Positions 60,905 to 64,000 of a stretch of DNA of 64,000 nucleotides are shown in pieces. The position numbers and the translations under genes are program-made. Origin of the DNA: JAMQKA01 sp031569985 (GTDB lineage: Bacteria > Bacteroidota > Rhodothermia > Balneolales > Balneolaceae); NCBI RefSeq assembly GCF_031569985.1, contig NZ_JAMQKA010000006.1, positions 108,953 to 172,952 of the forward strand, given 5' to 3'. Every line of letters starts with the position of its first letter. Position 1 is the stretch's first letter. The notes below the pieces were generated by a model. That model was not told the origin of the DNA, ran no database searches, and saw nothing but the letters and a program-made list of their open reading frames with translations.

Positions 60905-61645
60905 ATGATACATATCTCCAGATCTAATAAACGACATAAGGTGAGCCGGGGACCCTTCACTTCCCGGTTCCTACCCTTGGGCCGAACTGCTCCGGATACC
61001 CAAGATCACGGTATTGCCCAAATTGGACGGCTGGAGCACGCCACGCTGGAAGCCGGGGCACTGGTACCGATGCACTTGCACCAGAACGAGGAGATTCTTT
61101 CGTATCTGCGCAAAGGCACCATGCATCATAAAGACAGTGATCAGAACGATGTTCCTATTCATAACAAGCACTTGATGTTGATGAATGCTGGAAGTGGCAT
61201 TCATCACGAAGAAGGTGTGCAAGAGGGCAACGAAACCGTGGAGATGCTGCAAATTTTCATCCGTCCCAAAGCCGATGACCTGGAGCCGAAGGTGCAGTTT
61301 CATGACCTCGATGTAGGTTACAGCCTGAACGAATGGCGACTGCTTGCTGGCCATGACCGCTCGGGAGCTCCGATGTTATTTAGAAGCGAAGTATTATTCC
61401 ATGACTTGCACCTGCAAGAAGGAAACAGCATCCAAAGTCTGGAACTGAATGAGCTTGTTGGTTTTATGTACCTGTTTAGCGGAAGTGTAACGATTGAAGA
61501 CAATGGTGAAATCTTAGAGGAAGGAGATTCCATAATAATCAAAGATGAACGATTGACGCTGACGGGTAATGAGGATTCGAATATCGTCTTTTTTGTACTG
61601 GATGAAACTGCACCTTACAGCCGTAACGGACTGTATACCAAATAA
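60905..61645 (+). CDS. Pirin-family bicupin
   Basis: This 246-residue protein has the pirin N-terminal metal motif MHLHQNEEILSYLRKGTMHHKDS, MNAGSGIHHEE and a second cupin of weaker conservation. Some pirins act as quercetinases, others as redox regulators. It lies 11 bases after doxX and has an AAAGGAG ribosome binding site before its ATG, the clearest in this cluster. Confidence 0.9.
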   Translation: MIHISRSNKRHKVSRGPFTSRFLPLGRTAPDTQDHGIAQIGRLEHATLEAGALVPMHLHQNEEILSYLRKGTMHHKDSDQNDVPIHNKHLMLMNAGSGIHHEEGVQEGNETVEMLQIFIRPKADDLEPKVQFHDLDVGYSLNEWRLLAGHDRSGAPMLFRSEVLFHDLHLQEGNSIQSLELNELVGFMYLFSGSVTIEDNGEILEEGDSIIIKDERLTLTGNEDSNIVFFVLDETAPYSRNGLYTK

Positions 61646-61801
61646 AATATTGATGGATAGATACCTACAATAGCGCATTACTCTATTTCTATTCTTTTTC
61701 ATTCATTGATGATATCCAATATTGGCATTGGAACCATTAGCTAACGGAGTAGGCAGAGCTGTATTCATGCATTCGTACTACTAAGCGGAAGCATATACAG
61801 C

Positions 61802-63384
61802 GTGATGCAACCTGATTCCAGTACAACAGAATCCTGGAAAGGGGAACCTCATCACATGCTGTTTGAATCCGCCAAAGCGTGCATGAGTTGTCACAACGGT
61901 CTGCCCACTCCTTCGGGAGAAGATATTTCCTTTGGCACCGACTGGCGTGCCACGATGATGGCCAACTCTGCGCGAGATCCCTACTGGCATGCCGCCGTCC
62001 GACGGGAAGTGATGGACCATCCGGAATCCCAAGCCCACATTGAAAGTGAATGCTCCACCTGCCACATGCCGATGGCGCATTACGAGGCTGTGTATAATGG
62101 GCGTACGGCGCAGGTGTTTGCCAATCTGCCCGTGAATGAAGCTGTGAGCCGATAAAATATGCTGGCTGCGGATGGCGTTTCCTGCACAACCTGCCATCAA
62201 ATCACCGAAGAAAAGCCGGGTACCTACGAAAGTTTTGTGGGTCGGTTTGCCATTGATACCTTGAAACCGATCGTCAGCGTGAAATTTTTGGGCCGTATCC
62301 CATAGATGCCGGACGCTCCAATATTATGCATTCTTCGTCAGGCTTTCTACAGGCTGAATCCAAACATATTCAGTTATCCGAGATGTGCGCCACCTGCCAC
62401 ACGCTGATAACGGAATCGCTGGGCCCCAATGGAGAAGTGATCGGCGAACTGCCCGAGCAGGTCCCATACCAAGAGTGGAAGCACAGCAGCTTTGTGGATA
62501 AAAAGAGCTGCCAATCCTGTCACATGCCGGTGGTGGAGCAAGAGGTCGCCATTTCTTCGGTAATGGGTATACCGAGGAAAGAAGTCTCTCGGCACACCTA
62601 CCAGGGCGGCAATTTCTTTATGCTCAAGATGCTTAATCGCTATCGCGGAGAACTGGGGGTAAAAGCACTGCCAAACGAGATGGAAAATGCCGTCAATCGC
62701 ACAGTTGACCACCTACAAAGCAAATCGGCCCACCTGGAATTCGTCAACATTGAGGTGTCGGGGAGTGAACTCAGGGCAGAGCTCCACATTAACAACCTGG
62801 CCGGACATAAACTCCCAACGGCGTACCCCTCACGCCGTACCTGGATTTATTTCAAGGTAGAAGACCAGCAAGAAAACATAGTGTTTGAATCGGGAGCCTT
62901 ACGACCCGACGGATCTATCATTGGTAACGATAATGATGAAGATGCCACCCGTTATGAGCCTCATTACAGCGAGATTACCGAGCCGGGCAAGGTTCAGATC
63001 TATGAGACAATTATGGTTGGTCCGGATGACAACGTAACGACCGGTTTGCTAACCGCTGTGCGATTTATCAAAGACAACCGTATTCTGCCGGACGGTTTCG
63101 ATAAAACCACCGCTGAAGAAAAGATTGAAGTTCATGGTCCGGCTGTTGATGACCCGGATTTTATTGGGGGGAGTGACCGGGTAACATACCATGTTGATGT
63201 TGTCGGCGTGGAAGGTCCGCTAAAAGTTACGGCCGAACTCTGGTACCAGCCGATCGGGTTCCGCTGGGCTACGAACCTGACCCCTTACGACGCGCCGGAG
63301 ACCAACCGCTTTGTCGATTATTTTAACTCCATGTCGGATGAGTCTGCGATTAGGTTGACTGGTGTTTCCCAGGTCTTAGAGTAA
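61802..63384 (+). pseudogene. Decayed multiheme cytochrome c
   Basis: Three fragments of one gene are seen. From 61802 the frame encodes heme motifs CMSCH and CSTCH and ends at TAA (62153-62155), which probably replaces a sense codon because the same frame continues with MLAADGVSCTTCHQI. Near 62284-62290, at a TTTTT run, the frame shifts and goes on to 63384 with CATCH and CQSCH and a C-terminal beta domain. The 5' end lacks a start and signal peptide; an upstream in-frame stop lies near 61781. At least five heme motifs remain. The intact ancestor was a periplasmic electron carrier or reductase. Confidence 0.82.
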
Positions 63385-63942
63385 GGGAATGGAAGAATTC
63401 AATCTCAGTTCGACATCAGGACTATTGAAAGCATCGCGAGAAGGATCCTTGTTGGCTCAACAATGAGGTCGACATGAACCGATTTTCTTGTACGTAAAGT
63501 CATCCTGATTTCATTTCGCGATTTGAATCAGGATAGGCTGGATTAGAGGATTAAACGGGATTACTTCTTACAGCAACATGACATCCTGTTCATCCTCTAA
63601 TCCAGTAAATCCCTGTTCCAATTTGTTGTTCACCCCATTCCTGTGCTTCACCTCCGCTGCATTTGACGCCATCCTAACCGTAGATCCGAATAAACTACCA
63701 ACGAAGTTCCAGATAACCTTCATCACTTTGCGTAACGGAAGTACCAAACTTGTTGCATTCTCGGTTCAAGCGATTTGTGATCCATCGCTTATCACTGCTA
63801 TCAAGATTGTTTAAGCAGAATCGCTTGATTTCCATGGGGATCATCTCAAGAGAGAGTAATCTCCCTTGGGGATCTAGTGTCATTACCACTAAATAAAAGG
63901 GGTAAATGTGATTGGGTTTTTGTATTTTTCGAATAAAACATC
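63385..63942. other. Intergenic stretch with hairpin repeats
   Basis: This is 558 bases after the cytochrome pseudogene. Two hairpins occupy 63502-63605. A minus-strand frame (63695-63889) and a plus-strand frame (63578-63814) show no recognisable protein and are not called. They may include remnants of a lost gene. Confidence 0.5.
63502..63605. repeat. Two adjacent hairpins, REP-like unit
   Basis: The first has ATCCTGATT (63502-63510) and AATCAGGAT (63526-63534). The second has the perfect 14-base arms CTGGATTAGAGGAT (63538-63551) and ATCCTCTAATCCAG (63592-63605). The words resemble dispersed intergenic repeats containing AATCCTG and ATCCTCTAATCC in related genomes. Confidence 0.7.
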
Positions 63943-64000
63943 ATGGATAAACTCACCTTTCCCGACCTCTCTCAACAAGTCAAAGATCAACTCCTTACTT
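63943..64000 (+). CDS. Start of a gene cut by the window end
   Basis: An ATG at 63943 opens a frame of 19 codons to the edge, beginning MDKLTFPDLSQQVKDQLL. This is too little for identification. No ribosome binding site is evident. Confidence 0.4.
   Translation, partial: MDKLTFPDLSQQVKDQLLT

Noticed and set aside
63578..63889. Overlapping 78-codon (plus) and 64-codon (minus) frames after the cytochrome pseudogene
   Set aside because: They cover one hairpin arm and adjoining sequence, overlap each other, and match no family I recognise.

Overview
The window looks like a chromosomal segment of a facultatively anaerobic, heterotrophic member of the Bacteroidota/Balneolota/Rhodothermota lineage. 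The reasons are a SusC/SusD outer-membrane pair, lipoproteins of Bacteroidota type, few clear Shine-Dalgarno sequences, short Crp/Fnr regulators, a TDT-family channel, a MoaC-MoaB fusion and a NagB-PIG-L fusion. A Balneolaceae-like host is my inference from gene content; no rRNA gene is present to confirm it.

Region 1 (1-27.1 kb) is a nitrogen-oxide respiration locus. A leftward molybdenum cofactor operon (mobA, moaA, a MOT1-type molybdate transporter, moaCB) diverges from a rightward operon for membrane nitrate reductase (cytochrome c, narG, narH, narJ, narI). Then follow a TehA/SLAC1-like channel, a MIP18-hemerythrin fusion, an Rrf2 repressor, an Rrf2 pseudogene, a large unrecognised protein, hemN, ctaA, a frameshifted permease and an FG-GAP/ASPIC protein. 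Next comes a copper module: a NirK-like copper protein, NirV, SCO, an azurin-like cupredoxin and CopD. A second Rrf2 gene closes the region. A short motif (AAGAGTATTTT or close variants) recurs upstream of the nar operon, both Rrf2 genes, the unrecognised protein and the copper module, and may be the operator of one N-oxide-responsive regulon.

Region 2 (about 27.6-32.8 kb) is a small integrated replicon: eight TGGCA iterons in two inverted arrays, a primase/helicase-like replication protein, an AlpA-like regulator, an unknown ORF, and a tyrosine recombinase beside the 3' half of a tRNA-Val(TAC) gene that serves as attachment site. No intact tRNA-Val is visible at the left, so the left boundary is unresolved. 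Two lipoproteins and a 58-residue membrane protein follow.

Region 3 (35-55.9 kb) is a sialic acid/amino sugar utilisation locus. It contains a sialate lyase, sialidase, SusD, SusC, a mutarotase fused to an SSS symporter, an N-acylglucosamine 2-epimerase, an SGNH esterase, a GlcNAc-kinase-like ATPase, an M81 metallopeptidase, NagB fused to a PIG-L deacetylase, a sulfatase and an AraC regulator. Together they can release, import and convert Neu5Ac through ManNAc and GlcNAc towards fructose-6-phosphate. No NagA is present, and the PIG-L domain is a candidate replacement. An 18-bp motif shared by three promoters here may be the AraC operator.

Region 4 (55.9-64 kb) holds a TRIC-type channel and a redox/electrophile-stress cluster (two YceI proteins, Crp/Fnr regulator, GNAT, NADP-binding oxidoreductase, VOC protein, DoxX, pirin). 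Two nearly identical promoters there carry FNR-type palindromes. The region ends with a decayed multiheme cytochrome c pseudogene, hairpin repeats and the first codons of another gene.
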